A DNA stretch of 64,000 nucleotides from Euryodendron excelsum (GCA_033060915.1 CM065387.1:39781501-39845500), one strand, 5' to 3'; shown: positions 24,833 to 37,497, numbered from the stretch's first letter. Notes: generated by a model not told the origin, from the sequence alone. Translations and numbers: made by a program.

Positions 24833-27318
24833 ATTCCAGTTTATTTAAACTTAATTACTGTAAGTGGAATTTTTTAGAAGGCCTAATCCGCTCTACAAAC
24901 CAACGTGACGAGGTTTGAGCAATCTATAAGAACAAGAATAGTGAGACTGCGTCGACTCTCTTTGGACCGATAGTACTCCGATGACTAAGTCAAGTAAGCT
25001 TAATCTCAATCAATTGAATGAAAGTACTAGGCACTAGCTCAAGTGAACGTACATTGCTTCTCAATGACATGTTGTATTGTAGGCTTCAAACGTCCCACTC
25101 CTTTTAGAAGTGGTCTTCTCCCTTATTCTAGGAGTAGACCTCTCTTGGGTCGATTAATAAGTAGATTGGACTTATCTTTAAGAGTACTACTCCAAGTCGG
25201 ATTGAGTTTCTTGCCCATTGGATCTATTTTTGTGCTCTGAGACTGATTCAGCAGCTATTGGGCCCGTCCTCACCAAATTAGGCCCTAGAGCCCTTATTCT
25301 CTAGGCTTTTTGATTCACGTAGCCCCACAATTACCAAACTCACGTTACGCAAGAAGTGTTTTGAAAACACAATTTAAACCTGAAGTTCGGTCTTCGGAAA
25401 TTATATCTTAAAAGACTAAGGGTGAAGTCGTGTTTTGAATATTCAATTTATCAGAAGTTGGTAAATATTTTTAAAACAACTTGGATTGGATAAATAAATA
25501 TGAAAATAATTCTCGTTTTATAATAAACTACAGATTCTGTTGTTCAAAGGGTTGCAGAATATGCGATGCCCGCAGAAGTCACGAGCCAATGGCAGAGACA
25601 GCTTGCCGCCAACATCATCATTGATTGTTAATTTTACTTTTTTTTTTTATTTCTTTTGTGTTCTGTCTAAATCTTATGGATAGTTAGTCGTGAATGTACC
25701 TTAAAAGCGTAATATGTAACTTTCGGAGATTAATTCTGAACAAAATTTCTTTAAAAAAAATTCCCATAAAGAGGGTCTTGAATGCATAAATTTGTCCTTT
25801 TCCTTGCAATTTAGGAGCAATTCATCAGTTAATTCCATTTTGCATAAGCCAATCCACTCTGATCTTCTTCTCTCTTTTTTTTTCCCTTGTTAAACGCTTC
25901 TATTAAACAAAATAAGAAAGAATAAAAAAGGACAAGATTATCTACATAAATGAGATATTAGTCTTCGGTTAAATTTTATGTCATATCTTATATGTTATAA
26001 TATATATTTTCATTTGTGCCAATTTTTTTTATTTATACCTATAAGTATATTATCTATAAAAGTCTTTACAAATATAAAATATTTCCAAAATAATATTCTC
26101 CTTGCTTCATAAACACATAGAAGCTATTATAAATTGAAGAATATATTACATTGAACAATCTTTACTCCCTTAAACAGTTATGTCGTTATATAAGAAAAAA
26201 AAAAAAAAAAAAGGTCAATAAGTAAAGAATCTTTTAGCAAAAGAATTGATAATAACAACAAATATATTAACTTGGTCAAAGCTTGAGATTTTGAGATTTG
26301 TTCCCTCCAAAGTCTCAAGTTCGAAAACTCCTAGGTGCTATCAACTCTTTAAAGTTATTCTCAAAATCTTTGCCTTGATAATTATCCTATTTGTGTGAGA
26401 CGGAAGTACTGCACAAACGCTAAGATTAATCGAGGTGCATACAAGTGTTCCTGAGACACACAGATAGAAAAATAAAAAAATAAAAAAACTTCTTTCCATA
26501 GTTCACATTTATTATAACTTTAGCACGTCCGTTTGAGTGCAAAATATTTTTTATGAACAAAAGAAGTGGTGCGGCACGATGACCTTCTCAATTATAAGTA
26601 ACTCATCCTCCCTGTATGAGAGAGATCGACTTCCAAGAGGCCTCCAACTGAAAGAGCTTTAGACCCATTTATATTCCCCAAAAGAGATAAATATCTTTTA
26701 ATCTCCAAAAAGCCAAATTGTATTTCAATGTACCATAGGTGTTATCATTCTTCTTTAAAATTGAAATGAGAAACTTGCGAGAAGGGCAAATGAGACATAT
26801 TCTACCAATTATCGGGCCATGTAGGATGCCTAAAACCTTTCCCACTGGTAACCGAACCCTCAAACCCAATTTCCTCGGTTTGTAAGACCAACACCGAGTT
26901 AATAAGGTGTTTCAAACGTGATATTCAGAAGTATTAGAGTTCACCAAGAAGCGGAGATAGTAGCGACAATTTTAAGCTTGTTTTGTCACTGCTTTTCAAA
27001 GCGCAATTTGGTATACATTGATCGATCAAGTAATGGAGCAACAGATCAAGTGGCAAGACAAGATTTGCTTAGTTATTCTTGTTTAGAATGAATAACAGGT
27101 CTCCCATTGTGACTAATAAAATTTATCTGAAAGGACAATCACTCTTTGTATTGAAGTACCTTCTTTATAATCAATAAATGTCTACCAATTGACCAAAAAA
27201 CAAAAAAAAAAATCCTTGAATCCTGAAACTCTAATGTTGAGTTATTGATGCAGCTTTGATACTAGATTTACATGAAAATCGTCAATTAAAGTTATTAGAA
27301 TTCAACTTATAGTATTTT
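24833..27318. other. Intergenic stretch without recognised gene
   Basis: This is AT-rich, with an A18 run near 26194. A short GC-richer island at 25545-25625 reads open in all three forward frames for about 25 codons and may be a relic exon. I cannot name it. Confidence 0.5.
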
Positions 27319-27993
27319 GGATTAATTACACTTTACGTCTTTACACTTTACACCAAATCTTACTTTAGAACCTTCATTTTTAATTATAATAATTAAACCC
27401 TTAAACTTCTAATTTGTTGCAATGTTTACATTCTGTTTGAGAAATTGATAAAAAAAATTCGCATGTTATAACCACATGACCTTTTACAAGGCACAAATAT
27501 ACAAAATCTTACCATTTTTTGTCCCAAAATCTCACATATATTGCACGTGAGTTGAATTAAAAAAATTTACATAATAATTACACGAGAAATACTACAATTA
27601 GGCGGCGACTATCCATCAGTCGTCACCTGATGGTGGACAAGCCAGCTAGGACCACCATCATTAGGCGACAATTGATGGACAGCCACGCTTGATAGTAGAC
27701 ATCCTCTAATTACATTGTGTACATTACAAAATTTATTACAATCATGATTTTAAAGTGATTTAAGAGAAATTTGTAACAGATTATTAGAAAAAAGTATGAT
27801 TTTACTTTGTCTTTTGAAAAATGCAATGTGACTGTCTTATGCGAATTGTTTATTTGTTTTTTTTAAATAGAGTTAGCATAAGGTTAATATTGAAATAAAT
27901 TATAAGTGTAAAGCCTTAATTGTTGCAGTAGAAAGTAAAAATCCTAAAGTAAAATTTGATATAAAGTATAAAGATACAAAGTTTAATTAACTC
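27319..27993. mobile_element. MITE-like inverted-repeat element
   Basis: The left end GGATTAATTACACTTTACGT and the right end read inward, GAGTTAATTAAACTTTGTAT, match imperfectly and stay alignable for about 100 bp (CTTTA-ACTTTA, then AAAT-TTACTTTAG). A GC-richer insert at 27596-27710 contains inverted GGCGAC/CCATCA motifs. No clean target duplication was found. Confidence 0.55.
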
Positions 27994-28211
27994 ATAACCT
28001 TTTTGGTTATATAGCTATATTTCGATTTATAAATGTTTTTAGGATTTAAGGAATGAAACTTAAGGTGTAAGTTGCAATTATATTGGGTGAGGATAGTTGT
28101 TATAAGCAATGTTTTGAAAGCCGGACCATTGAACAAATCGAAAAAGAGGTCGGGTCACGGGTTACTGGTTCAACCGTCGGGTCAACAGTAATTGGCCTGT
28201 AATGTCATAAT

Positions 28212-28249
<38 letters not shown>

Positions 28250-28453
28250 GGTATTTTATTTTTTTACACTAATTTTGATACTTAAAATTTAAAATTTTGA
28301 AATTAAAACCTAAAATTTTACCTTAAAAATTAGACTGAACGATCCAATTACCAGTTTTAGTGACTGGATCACGGTTTAATCGCGAATTTTACTTAATTTG
28401 ATCAGATTTTGGCCAAAACGAGTTTAGAGAGTTGACCAGACAATTGTTTGGCC

Positions 28454-30567
28454 TGTTAACTCAAGGTTGACCCTATGTTGATTTTGATGATAACTAAACC
28501 TTGTGTTATTTTACTAATGACTCTACTTAGTGTACAGATTAACAAAGTTCATAATTTAAACTTAAAGTTCAATCTTAAGTCTAATGCATGTCAAAGAGAA
28601 TGCACAACAAATTCAAGAGCTATACAATGAACCAAATAGAGAAGTGATGCCTATCTCTACTTCAAACAAATGTTCTACATTCGAAGAGATTGAATGTGTT
28701 CAAATAAAGCTTCTATCAAGTATGCATAGACTCAATGAAGATTGATTTACACTTAAGAAAAAAGAAAACTTCATCAGAATGTGCAATGATCAGTTGGAGA
28801 TGAATTGATTGTTGAAAATGTTGAAAATGCTTAAGAAAAAACTTCATCAAGTATGCAAAGTTCAGTTCCAGCTTATGTGATTGAAGTTGCTTGAGAAGAA
28901 GACTCACAATGATTGTCTGATCTCTACATAGAATCCAAGTGAAGAATTCTTCTACAATATAAAGAATCAATGAAGACTAAATGTATGAAGAGATTTCATC
29001 AAGTCTGCAAAAGTCTCATTGAAGTGATTTTAAAAAAGAAAGAAGAATTGCTATCAAAGAAAAGAAATCAGAAATAAAGCATTGTGAAGCTCTACACAAT
29101 TGAGGAAGCTTGGCATTGAAGGAGATGTTCTACAATGAAAGAAGAAGTTTTGCAAATGAAAAAGAAAAGATCAACATTGATCTAATGAAGCTCTGACCGT
29201 TTGCGAGTCAAGAGAAGATGAATGTCAAATGATTGATTCAATCCAAATTGAATAAAAGTTAACTCTGATGAGTTAAAAAGATTTGATTGATCATCATACC
29301 CCAAAGAAATACTCCTTGAAAATCTTATACCAGTGTTGAGATGAGCTGGATCATTAGAAGTCCAAAAGCAGATTTCTGGGCAATGAGTAGACTCATAAAA
29401 ATGAGGAGTCGCCTCTTGATTATAAAAGCAAAAGGCTTAAAGACCAAATGGACAATGAGAGGACTCATGGAAATGAGGAGGCGCATCTTGATCACAGAAG
29501 CAAAAGGCCTGAAGACAAAATGATCAATGAGTGGACTCGTGAAAAATGAAGAGTCACCTTTTTATCACAGAAGCAAAAAGCCTAGAGACCAATTAGACAA
29601 TGAGTGGACTCATTGTAATGAAGAGTCACCTCATGGAGACAGACGCAAAGGCTTGAAGATGACATGATCAATAAGCGAACTCATGAAGATGAAGAGTCGC
29701 CTCATGACAACAGAAGTAAAAGGCTGAAGATCAAATGAACAAAGAACGGACTCCTGAAGATGAAGAGTCACCTCATAACAGCAGAAATCAAAGATGTGAA
29801 AACAGAATGAACAAGAAGTCGCCTCATTGATATGAAGAGCGGACTCATGAAGTCAGTGAACAACATCTGATAAATGCAGAAGCAGAAAGTGTCGACTCCA
29901 CAAACCTGGAGCTAACTTCTTGGATATGACGGCTATTTTTCTTAACGTTATAACTGACTGAACGTGCATTAATGATGCCCAACAACCTCTAACAGATGAA
30001 ATCAATACAGGGGTTTATATACAAACTTTCAGCTACATTTATATAATAGACAAGAAACAAATACAGAAAAAAACTGACTGATTCACATAAAACCCTTAAT
30101 ATTCTTCCTGTCTTTATCTATGAGCTTTGATTGTAAAATTCACTCTTGTTAGAGAGTTTACTAGTTACTTGTATACTTTTATACATTTGTAAGTGAGAGT
30201 TTGAAAGTTCTCTTATGGAAGAAAAACTCTTGTAAGTTTGAATGGAGCTTGGACAAAACCACTTGGAGATTGAAGAGTTCGGTGAGGAATTCTTGTGTAT
30301 AGTGAGCTGAGCACTTTGTCAATTAAAGGTTACATAGTAAAAGAAGATTTCAAGGAGGTCTTGGAGTGAGGACGTAAACCACGATTTGTGATTGAACGTC
30401 GGTAAATCTGTGTGTTCTTTCTTATGCTCTGTTTTCTTTCATTCTTCTGATTATATTGCATTGCATATTGATTGATCACTGTTACATTTGTTAAATTAAT
30501 TTTAATTGCTTTTAATCTTCGAAAAACCCAATTCACCCCCCCTCTTGGGTTGCCTTTTGGACCAACA
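28454..30567 (+). mobile_element. Solo LTR, 2.1 kb, Ty1/copia SIRE-like, nested in the hAT MITE
   Basis: The element starts TGTTAACTCAAGGTTGACCC and ends TTTTGGACCAACA, with TGTT..AACA inverted tips. An identical 5-bp TSD TGGCC lies at 28449-28453 and 30568-30572. Near its start it carries TTGATTTTGATGATAAC and near its end CACCCCCCCTCTTGGGTTGCC, phrases I associate with SIRE/Maximus copia LTRs. There is no internal region or second LTR, so it is a recombined solo copy. Confidence 0.85.
29330..29850. repeat. 72-bp tandem repeat inside the SIRE-like LTR
   Basis: About six to seven imperfect units start near 29389, 29461, 29532, 29604, 29676 and 29748. Each has a core like GGACTCATGAAGATGAAGAG, then TCGCCTC or TCACCTC, then AGAAGCAAAAGGC. 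Confidence 0.85.
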
Positions 30568-30636
30568 TGGCCCAATTCTCAATTTTTCCAATTCAACTGA
30601 CTGATTCGATTCAAATTTCAAAACAGTGGTTATAAG

Positions 30637-32980
30637 GTTTTATGAAGACCCAAAGGATGAATGCTTGGTCGAAAAAATGAATCAATCCATTTGAAGATGA
30701 ATAAAAGTTATCATTCTTCTCTATTATAATACCTTCTCGCTAGTATCATTTATTATAAGAAAAAAACTATTTTTACCAAAAATTCATTTAGAAATACTTA
30801 CTAAAATAATGTGATAATGACAGTTTTATAATTAAAAAATATTATGATAAGCATTTTGTTTTGAATAAAAATGTTATCATTAAAATACATTATTTTGTAT
30901 AAAAATTTTATATTAATTTTCTGATTATATAACATTACTCTTATTCTAATATTCTTCTAGCGCATGAGGCTCTCAGCCGCTTGCCATTGAGTTGGAAACG
31001 ATCAAATCTTTACAATTTTACCATCGCAAGCGAAAAGACAATTTTTGAACCCGCAACACCACAGAGGCTATATAGCAATCTAACCACCGTGAGCCCGCGC
31101 AATACGCCTTTATTCTCCCTCCATTTTTTGTTTTTCTTCGCTCTTCTTTTGCCTCCATTTTTTCCTCTTTACATTCTCTTTTTCTGCTGATTCTCTTCTA
31201 TTTCTCTCTTCATATTGTACAAAGAAGCATTATAAAATAATCAACTTAAGTAGTTGCCTGCCTCATGTTTGAAGAAAGTCTCATGAAGTACTCAAAGCAT
31301 AAAAATCACGACTTATATTCACTGATTAATCAGTTATGTGTTTATTCATTGGCCATACAGGAACAGCACCTTAAATTTAAAATAAATAAAAAAATTGCAT
31401 CGACCAACAGGTATCTCAAAAGGCCAAGCTGGAAACTGGTCAAAATGAGGGCAACAGATAGAGACCATTATATAAGATAACAGTCCAGAAACAGGCCAAG
31501 GAATTAGTTACTTCTTATAAAACTAAATGAATATAAAATAATCAAATACAATATAATAAAATTAATTTTTCTAAAATTGTTAAATAATAGTTAGATAGTT
31601 ATTCTGAAACTATTAGGGATAGATTTTCTTGATCACCTAAGAGGAATAATCTTCTTAATCACTCAAGATTTTATTTTTATCATAGAATAAAATACAAAAT
31701 ACAACTTGAACTTAAATATTCTAGCTTTGCGAGATTTGACATTTTCATAATACCTACACCCACAAGATAACAAAATTTTAGAATCACGATAATAATATAA
31801 ATAAGACATACTATAGAATTTCAGTCAAATATAAAATACAAATCCTACTCATTTGAATTTTTAATCAAAAAATAAATTTCTTTTGCTAATATATTAATTA
31901 TTGATATAATTACATATAATTACTATTTATCAATAGTAAAATCATTATTCATGAATAGTATCAATAGTAAGAATACTATTGATACATAGTATTCAGTACT
32001 TTGCAATTCATCGGTATATATATAATCACTGTTTTTGTCTGTATTATAACTTTCAATCCAACATCAAAATATAATTAAAGCACATGTCTATGAAAAGTTA
32101 TTAAAATAAGGATTTAGATCTATAAATATCATATGCCAAAAAGTTATGATCTGAAAGAAACAAACCAACAAAGTTTCAAAAAACGACTCTTCATCACTAT
32201 TTATCAACTATTCAACCGTCTACAGAAATACAAATTATGTTGAAGAGTAAACAGTAAAGAACACAAAATAAAGATAAATTAATTGAAATATTAATTACAC
32301 ATAAAATGAAGTACATTCACATATATAATGAAGTACCTTCCTGATGTAAAGAAGAACGCATTTATATTTTTTATGAGCATTTAAAACATCGCGTTGATAA
32401 CGTGTTATAAAATTAAAAGAATATAAAGCAAACAAAATAACCAAACACAATATAATAAAATTAGTTCTTCTGAAACTGTTAAATAATAGTTAGATAGTTC
32501 TTCTTAAACTATTAGAAATAGATCTTGATCACCCAAGACTTTATTTCTATCATAAAACAAAATATAAAATACAACTTGAATTTAAATATTTTACCTATAC
32601 CCTTTGCTTTTTTCTCTCTTCTTCTTTCTCTCTGACCTCTTTCTCTCTCTCTCTCTCCTCTTGTCTTTCTCCAACTCAATTTATAGATAAAAAAACGCAC
32701 AATAATGAAAAAAATGTCATTACTTATGTTATAGTTACAAAAATCATTCATGAACAGTGATTTCACTGTGTTCATAACATTACTAACATTATCCTAATTA
32801 AGCATATAAAAACCAACTTGTATGCATTAACTTGATGGCACTAAAGGAAGAATCTTTAAATCTAAGATAACACTATATCATCTTGGATTATCTCCAATGC
32901 ATTATAACAACTTAATTTTCAGATTTAACAAACCAATAAGAAGTAAATGTGCATGGCTTTTCATACGATACAGAACAATT
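30637..32980. other. Intergenic AT-rich stretch with a direct repeat
   Basis: No gene was recognised. Two diverged copies of a roughly 200-bp sequence in the same orientation lie at about 31515-31725 and 32403-32590. Both share AATATAATAAAATTA, GTTAAATAATAGTTAGATAG and AAAATACAACTTGAA. Confidence 0.6.
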
Positions 32981-32983
32981 ATA

Positions 32984-33065
32984 GCCCGGTGCATGAGACT
33001 CCCTCCATTGCAGAGTTTTAGGAGGGTCAGACTTATCTTGTACGCAGAGAGGTTGTTTAGGTGTT
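32984..33065 (+). mobile_element. Fragment resembling the 3' part of an Au-type SINE
   Basis: The phrases GCCCGGTGCATGAGACTCCC, TTTTAGGAGGGTCAGACTT and GTACGCAGAGAGGTTGTTT follow the order of the plant Au SINE tail (GGTGCAC..GCTCCC.., GGGAGGGTC.., TACGCAG..) as I recall it. The tRNA-like head is absent. Confidence 0.4.
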
Positions 33066-33403
33066 TTTGAAGCTGTAAAGCCCACCAACTCTCATTTTAC
33101 GCAAAAAGAATCATTAGATTTTTAATTTTCATCGAAGTGGCTCTCATTATCCTTCTAAATCTAGAATCAACAAAGAAAATCTGCACAATGGCTTTAGTAA
33201 AAAGGCCAACATATCACACTCAACAATTGCATACACTGTAAAAACTAATTAACAACAGCATCAGATCATCAAACCCATATTGAAGTGGTAAAAACAAAAA
33301 TATGAAAACAGAGAACAAAGAAAATCCACCTACATCTCCTGCCTGCCTACAAATCAGGATTTATTATTTCCCCACCCTCGTTGCGGCTCGATTCCTTCCC
33401 ATC

Positions 33404-34447
33404 TCAACCGTAGGGCGAAACTAGACTCTCTACATATAAAGCCCCATCAAACCAATCGTGATCTCCATGAATCGTGACATTCCTAAATGTATTTTCTTCA
33501 GCATTGTACATTACTAATTCTCTCCCCTCGATCTCCAGTAGAAGCTCACCATTCCCCAAAACGCACAGGGGTGTCAAGTACCCCTCAATGTATTGGCCTC
33601 CCGTGTCACGAGGGATGGTGATCAATTTGTTCCAAGATGCCTTCACCCCATATTCCTTCATTACCCACACCTCAACAGAAATCCCAAAATGGTCCCGAAG
33701 TGCATAAAGGCACCCTCCTAAAACCCCTAAAGAATGAAATAAGACTTCGACCTGATTATGGTCTGGTAGAGGCATTTCCTCAAACACCTCCTGGGATGAA
33801 TCTAAAGAAACAATCAGATTGACTTTATCTGAGCCACTACATCGAGTTGCAATCCAATGAAGAGCTCCATTGATGAAAACTCCAACCTCTTCCGAAATCA
33901 CAAAGCTACGACTCAATTCACAAGTATTTCTCCAAGAATTATCTTTCAGGCTAAACGTAATAAATTTAGTGTCACCAGATACAGTTCTTTTCCCTCCAAC
34001 CACCTTATAATCATCGACAGATGAATCATAGCTGAACCCATAGAACATATCAAAAGTGGGTAAAGAATCTTCGATTTCCAGTGGTTGTGGTAATTTCCTG
34101 AAGCGTCTAGTAGATGGGTTGGATACGAATATGTCTTCATAGTCAAACAAGCAAACCAAACCATTACAAGAACCCAAAATTTCAATAATACTTGGGGACA
34201 ATAATGAACAGTCAAGCTCTGTTACTGCATTATCACCATCGTAATCTATAGATTGAAGAGGTGAAGTAGAGAGAAGGGCTCTATGGTTTTTCAAGGAAAT
34301 GGATCGATTAAGGTGCAATCTAACAAATTGAGGGTTGGAGATCAGAGCGCGCCATGGTTTGGATACGCACCTGAATCTCAAGAGTGACTTGACAGGTAGC
34401 CTTGAGAGTATGTCCCAAATGATTTCTTCCGGAAGGAGGGTCGGCAT
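33404..34447 (-). CDS. F-box protein, FBA/CPR1-like, 347 residues
   Basis: This is an intronless gene for an SCF ubiquitin-ligase substrate adaptor. The start is the ATG at 34445-34447 (MPTLLPEEII). The frame is open further to a GTG at 34529-34531, but that is not a plant start. Residues 4-46 form the F-box (LPEEIIWDILSRLPVKSLLR, then FRCVSKPWRALI), which binds SKP1. Residues from about 90 onward look like the F-box-associated type: GSCNGLVCLF, then SNPSTRRFRKLP, FYGFSYDSSVDDYKVV, and a VEVWVMKEYGVKASWNKL-like phrase common in FBA_1 proteins. The length and layout match CPR1/At3g23880-type proteins of 350-400 residues. The substrate cannot be read from the sequence. The frame is intact with no break. 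Neighbours are transposon-derived. Confidence 0.92.
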   Translation of the reverse strand: MPTLLPEEIIWDILSRLPVKSLLRFRCVSKPWRALISNPQFVRLHLNRSISLKNHRALLSTSPLQSIDYDGDNAVTELDCSLLSPSIIEILGSCNGLVCLFDYEDIFVSNPSTRRFRKLPQPLEIEDSLPTFDMFYGFSYDSSVDDYKVVGGKRTVSGDTKFITFSLKDNSWRNTCELSRSFVISEEVGVFINGALHWIATRCSGSDKVNLIVSLDSSQEVFEEMPLPDHNQVEVLFHSLGVLGGCLYALRDHFGISVEVWVMKEYGVKASWNKLITIPRDTGGQYIEGYLTPLCVLGNGELLLEIEGRELVMYNAEENTFRNVTIHGDHDWFDGALYVESLVSPYG

Positions 34448-35182
34448 CAGCGCTGCTGCGCAACATTTCTGACTTCCTAGTTGATAATCTACGTTTATTT
34501 GTGTTGGGTGGGAGGACTCACCTACCACCACCCAGAGGTTGCAATTGTCCCCTTAGTTTTTGAAGATTAGATTTTCACCTGTTTGAATTTTTTTTTTTTT
34601 TTTTTCACTTTACCCCTTCTGAAAATTTGCAAATCACCTTTTGTACAGTTTAAAAGTTCTGTTTTTCACTGAATTTTAAAAATATTTCTCAAAATTTTTT
34701 CCTAAAAATTTTAAAATATCAGCCTTAAATGTCATTATTCTTTAAAGATCTTTTTATTTACTACCTATAAGTTTATGGACCTTACAAGTAATGCAATAAT
34801 ATATACATAAAGTTCATACAAAATTCTTCTAAAGTGAGGTAGTTGAATCTAAACTTGTGATCTTAAAAGATAAGACAATTAATAGTGACTCTTAATTACA
34901 AAAATATCATCACTACATCATTTTGATGAAGATATTTGTACACAATTTCTACGAGAATAACACTTTCTCTACATTATACATACATATATATATATATGGA
35001 GGTGATCAATTGCCCTATCATTGATTAGGAAAAGAAAATTTGGATTAATGGTTGTTTTTTGACTCTGTCACTGTCTAGTTTCTACCACTCTTATCCATGC
35101 CATTTACGACCGGAAAAAAAAAAAGACATGAAATCTCTCTCTCTCTCTCTCTCATCCATGCCATTTACGCTAGAGAAAAGAA
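34448..35182 (-). promoter_or_regulatory. 5' UTR and upstream region of the F-box gene
   Basis: This region has a T18 run at about 34589, an AT-rich stretch with (TA)n near 34980-34998, and a (CT)n patch near 35134-35152. No clear TATA box was assigned relative to the F-box ATG. No coding sequence was seen. Confidence 0.4.
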
Positions 35183-36283
35183 TGTTGTTTATTTAGTGGA
35201 TAAATAATTCCTATTTAATCACTATGTGTATAATTAGTGATCACAAACAATAAAATAACACGAATTATCTAATTATCAACTAGAAGCAATTTTAACTAGA
35301 AGACAATTAGAATCTGAATAAGAACAAACTAAATCGTAACGACTTACCCGGTTGTCGTTCACAAAAATAGAAAATGTAGAAATCGAAAGATAGATCGAGT
35401 CGAGTGTTTCACACTCTCTCCTTAAAGACAGATTTACCCCCCACAGTTGGTGCTCACGGGATGATGGGCGTCTGACTCCCAGGATAAAACGATCTCAGCA
35501 GTCTTTAGGCAGCACTTCAATAAAAACTGCTCGGCGGCTTCACCAGATGATCTGAACTCTCTCAGGAAAATACGGGAGGAAGAAGGAATTCGTTGTATGC
35601 AACAATCGGAATTTTTCTGATTGTTATGAATGCAAGAATGCTGCTCTATTTATAGAGCCCAGGTGCCTGTTCGAAACACTGGTTCGAACAGGTACCAGCA
35701 GCCAAACAGTCCCTTACCCCGGAGGGACACACCTGTTCGGTCAACGGTCACACCTGTTCGGTCAAACCGTCAGAAATTAATTAATTAATTAATATAAAAT
35801 TAATTAATAAAATAATTAATTAATTTAATTCCGACCCTAGCCCAAAAAGGAAAGACTTGAACCGAACCCACGACCCACGCCCCACGCCCACGTCCCGTCC
35901 ACACGCGGGCGGCGGCGCGCGCGTGGAGTATTGGGTCAACCCATGGGTTCCATAGGTCCTCCCCCTTTCACAAAAGTGGGGTGCCCCTTGGGGCCCAAAC
36001 CTTACTCCAAACTTGGGTTATATATGGACAACTTATTTCCCATAAGAAATCAATGTGGGATAACCCACTTTCAACTATATAACCCATATTCAAGGGGGTG
36101 ACTTTGGAAGCCAATAACTCATTCAATCCTACACGGATTTGAGCAAGTAAATAGTCTAGATTCATCTCCTCTCGGAGGTGAATCCAACGCACCAATGACC
36201 CGACACAAAGGATGCATGGGTCCCACATTTATATTGGCTTAAAGATCAACAAAATAATGGGTTTACACCCATTTATTCTAACA
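35183..36283 (-). mobile_element. Solo LTR, 1.1 kb, minus orientation, probably Ty1/copia
   Basis: The plus-strand ends are TGTTGTTTATTTAGTGG and TTTATTCTAACA, giving TGTT..AACA tips. An identical 5-bp TSD AAGAA lies at 35178-35182 and 36284-36288. On the minus strand it opens TGTTAGAATAAATGGG and holds a TATA box, CTATAAATAGAGC, at about 35650, which sets the orientation. A GC-rich patch lies at 35880-35925. Repeated CACCTGTTCGGTCAA motifs occur near 35740. There is no internal region or partner LTR. Confidence 0.8.
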
Positions 36284-36288
36284 AAGAA

Positions 36289-37497
36289 AAGGCATGAAAC
36301 CTCTCTCCCTCTCTCTCTCTCTCATATACATGCACAAGTTTCTTCAATAAAGTTCTTTAAAACACTAATTCTTTATGCTGATTTCGTTCCCTATGAAGTA
36401 AAACTCTATGTATTTGTTGCACGCAAGTTGTGTTTTTATTAATTTGTTTAATGTTTGTACCAATTTATTAAACCCATTCTCTATAAATTGAATTCAGAAA
36501 ACGCTATTCTTTAAAAAAAAAATTTATAAAAAAATATCTCACTGAAAGGATGTGATAATGACATTTTCTTTTCTATGTCATGTGAGTACCTTGTTACCAT
36601 TCCTGTTATGTTTCTATTAGTATTACATTACTATAATGCAATTTTGATAAAGCAAACTATAACCAACAGTAACATAATAGTAATAGATAAAATCCTTCAT
36701 TGCAGGGAAATATGATCACTTTAGTTAAGCTCATGCTTGTAGTAGTAACAAAATTCTTTTCAAACTTTTCTTTACATGTCTCAGAAATTTAACGACTTGC
36801 TCCAAATCTATCACACATGATCCAAGATTGGGCAAGCCGGTCAGGTTTGGGCCTTACCGACTCTATAGAACGTGTATTGACCTGAGCCCAATCCGCCGAC
36901 ATCAGGCCAAATTTTAACTCTCAAACCCGCCCAAAACAAAACAAAACCAAAATTTATCAGACGGGTATTTTAAAATCTGAAATTGAACCAAACTCTTGAC
37001 AGACCCAAACCCATGAAAACCGGTTCAGTTCTCGTGGTTTTCAGCTGTCTTGTAAACCACTAGTCCATGGTAGTAATGTGAGATGAGATAGGTCGAGTGA
37101 CGGTAAGGTTGTATTACTACTCCTGCGCTAGCTATAGAGAAATGGTAAAACTACGATTAGGAAGAAAAGAGAAGAAATGAGAGTAATGTATAGGACAAGC
37201 CGATAAACAGACGAGGAAATATTTTTTTTTCTTTAAGTATTTTTTCATGGGACTAAAAGAAATGCAGTGGTAAGAGTCGTCAGACTCCTTTCTTCCAGAC
37301 CTCCCTAGTTAGAAACATCAAGCCAATCAGCCATAACAGGTTCCATAACCACATGAACCAAGAATTAATGACCCAAAAAAACAGCAGCTATACATGAGAG
37401 AAAACTCAAAATATACATGGAATCAGGCCACACGAAATTCCATTTCCAAAAAGCCTCTAATTCAAACCGGATTGGCCCCTCGGCAAATTTTGTCTTT
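36289..37497. other. Intergenic stretch and probable 3' UTR of the GPI-protein gene
   Basis: No gene was seen. The segment 36830-37050 is rich in CCAAAC/GGTTTGGG-type motifs like the tips of other plant MITEs, but I could not define its ends. The last few hundred bases probably hold the 3' UTR of the neighbouring minus-strand gene. Confidence 0.45.

Larger units (their letters stand above)
28107..30628. mobile_element. hAT-type MITE interrupted by a solo LTR
   Basis: The ends CAATGTTTTGAAA (28107) and TTTCAAAACAGTG (30616-30628) are inverted repeats matching at 12 of 13 positions. Identical 8-bp duplications GTTATAAG flank them (28099-28106 and 30629-30636), the hAT signature. Removing the nested LTR and one TSD copy leaves about 403 bp. 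Confidence 0.85.

Noticed and set aside
27596..27710. Possible CRISPR-like or structured array with GGCGAC motifs
   Set aside because: Only a few inverted short motifs, no regular repeat-spacer pattern, and a plant nuclear context.
34448..34531. Longer 375-codon reading of the F-box protein
   Set aside because: The extension has no ATG; it opens at GTG and lacks conserved sequence before the F-box.
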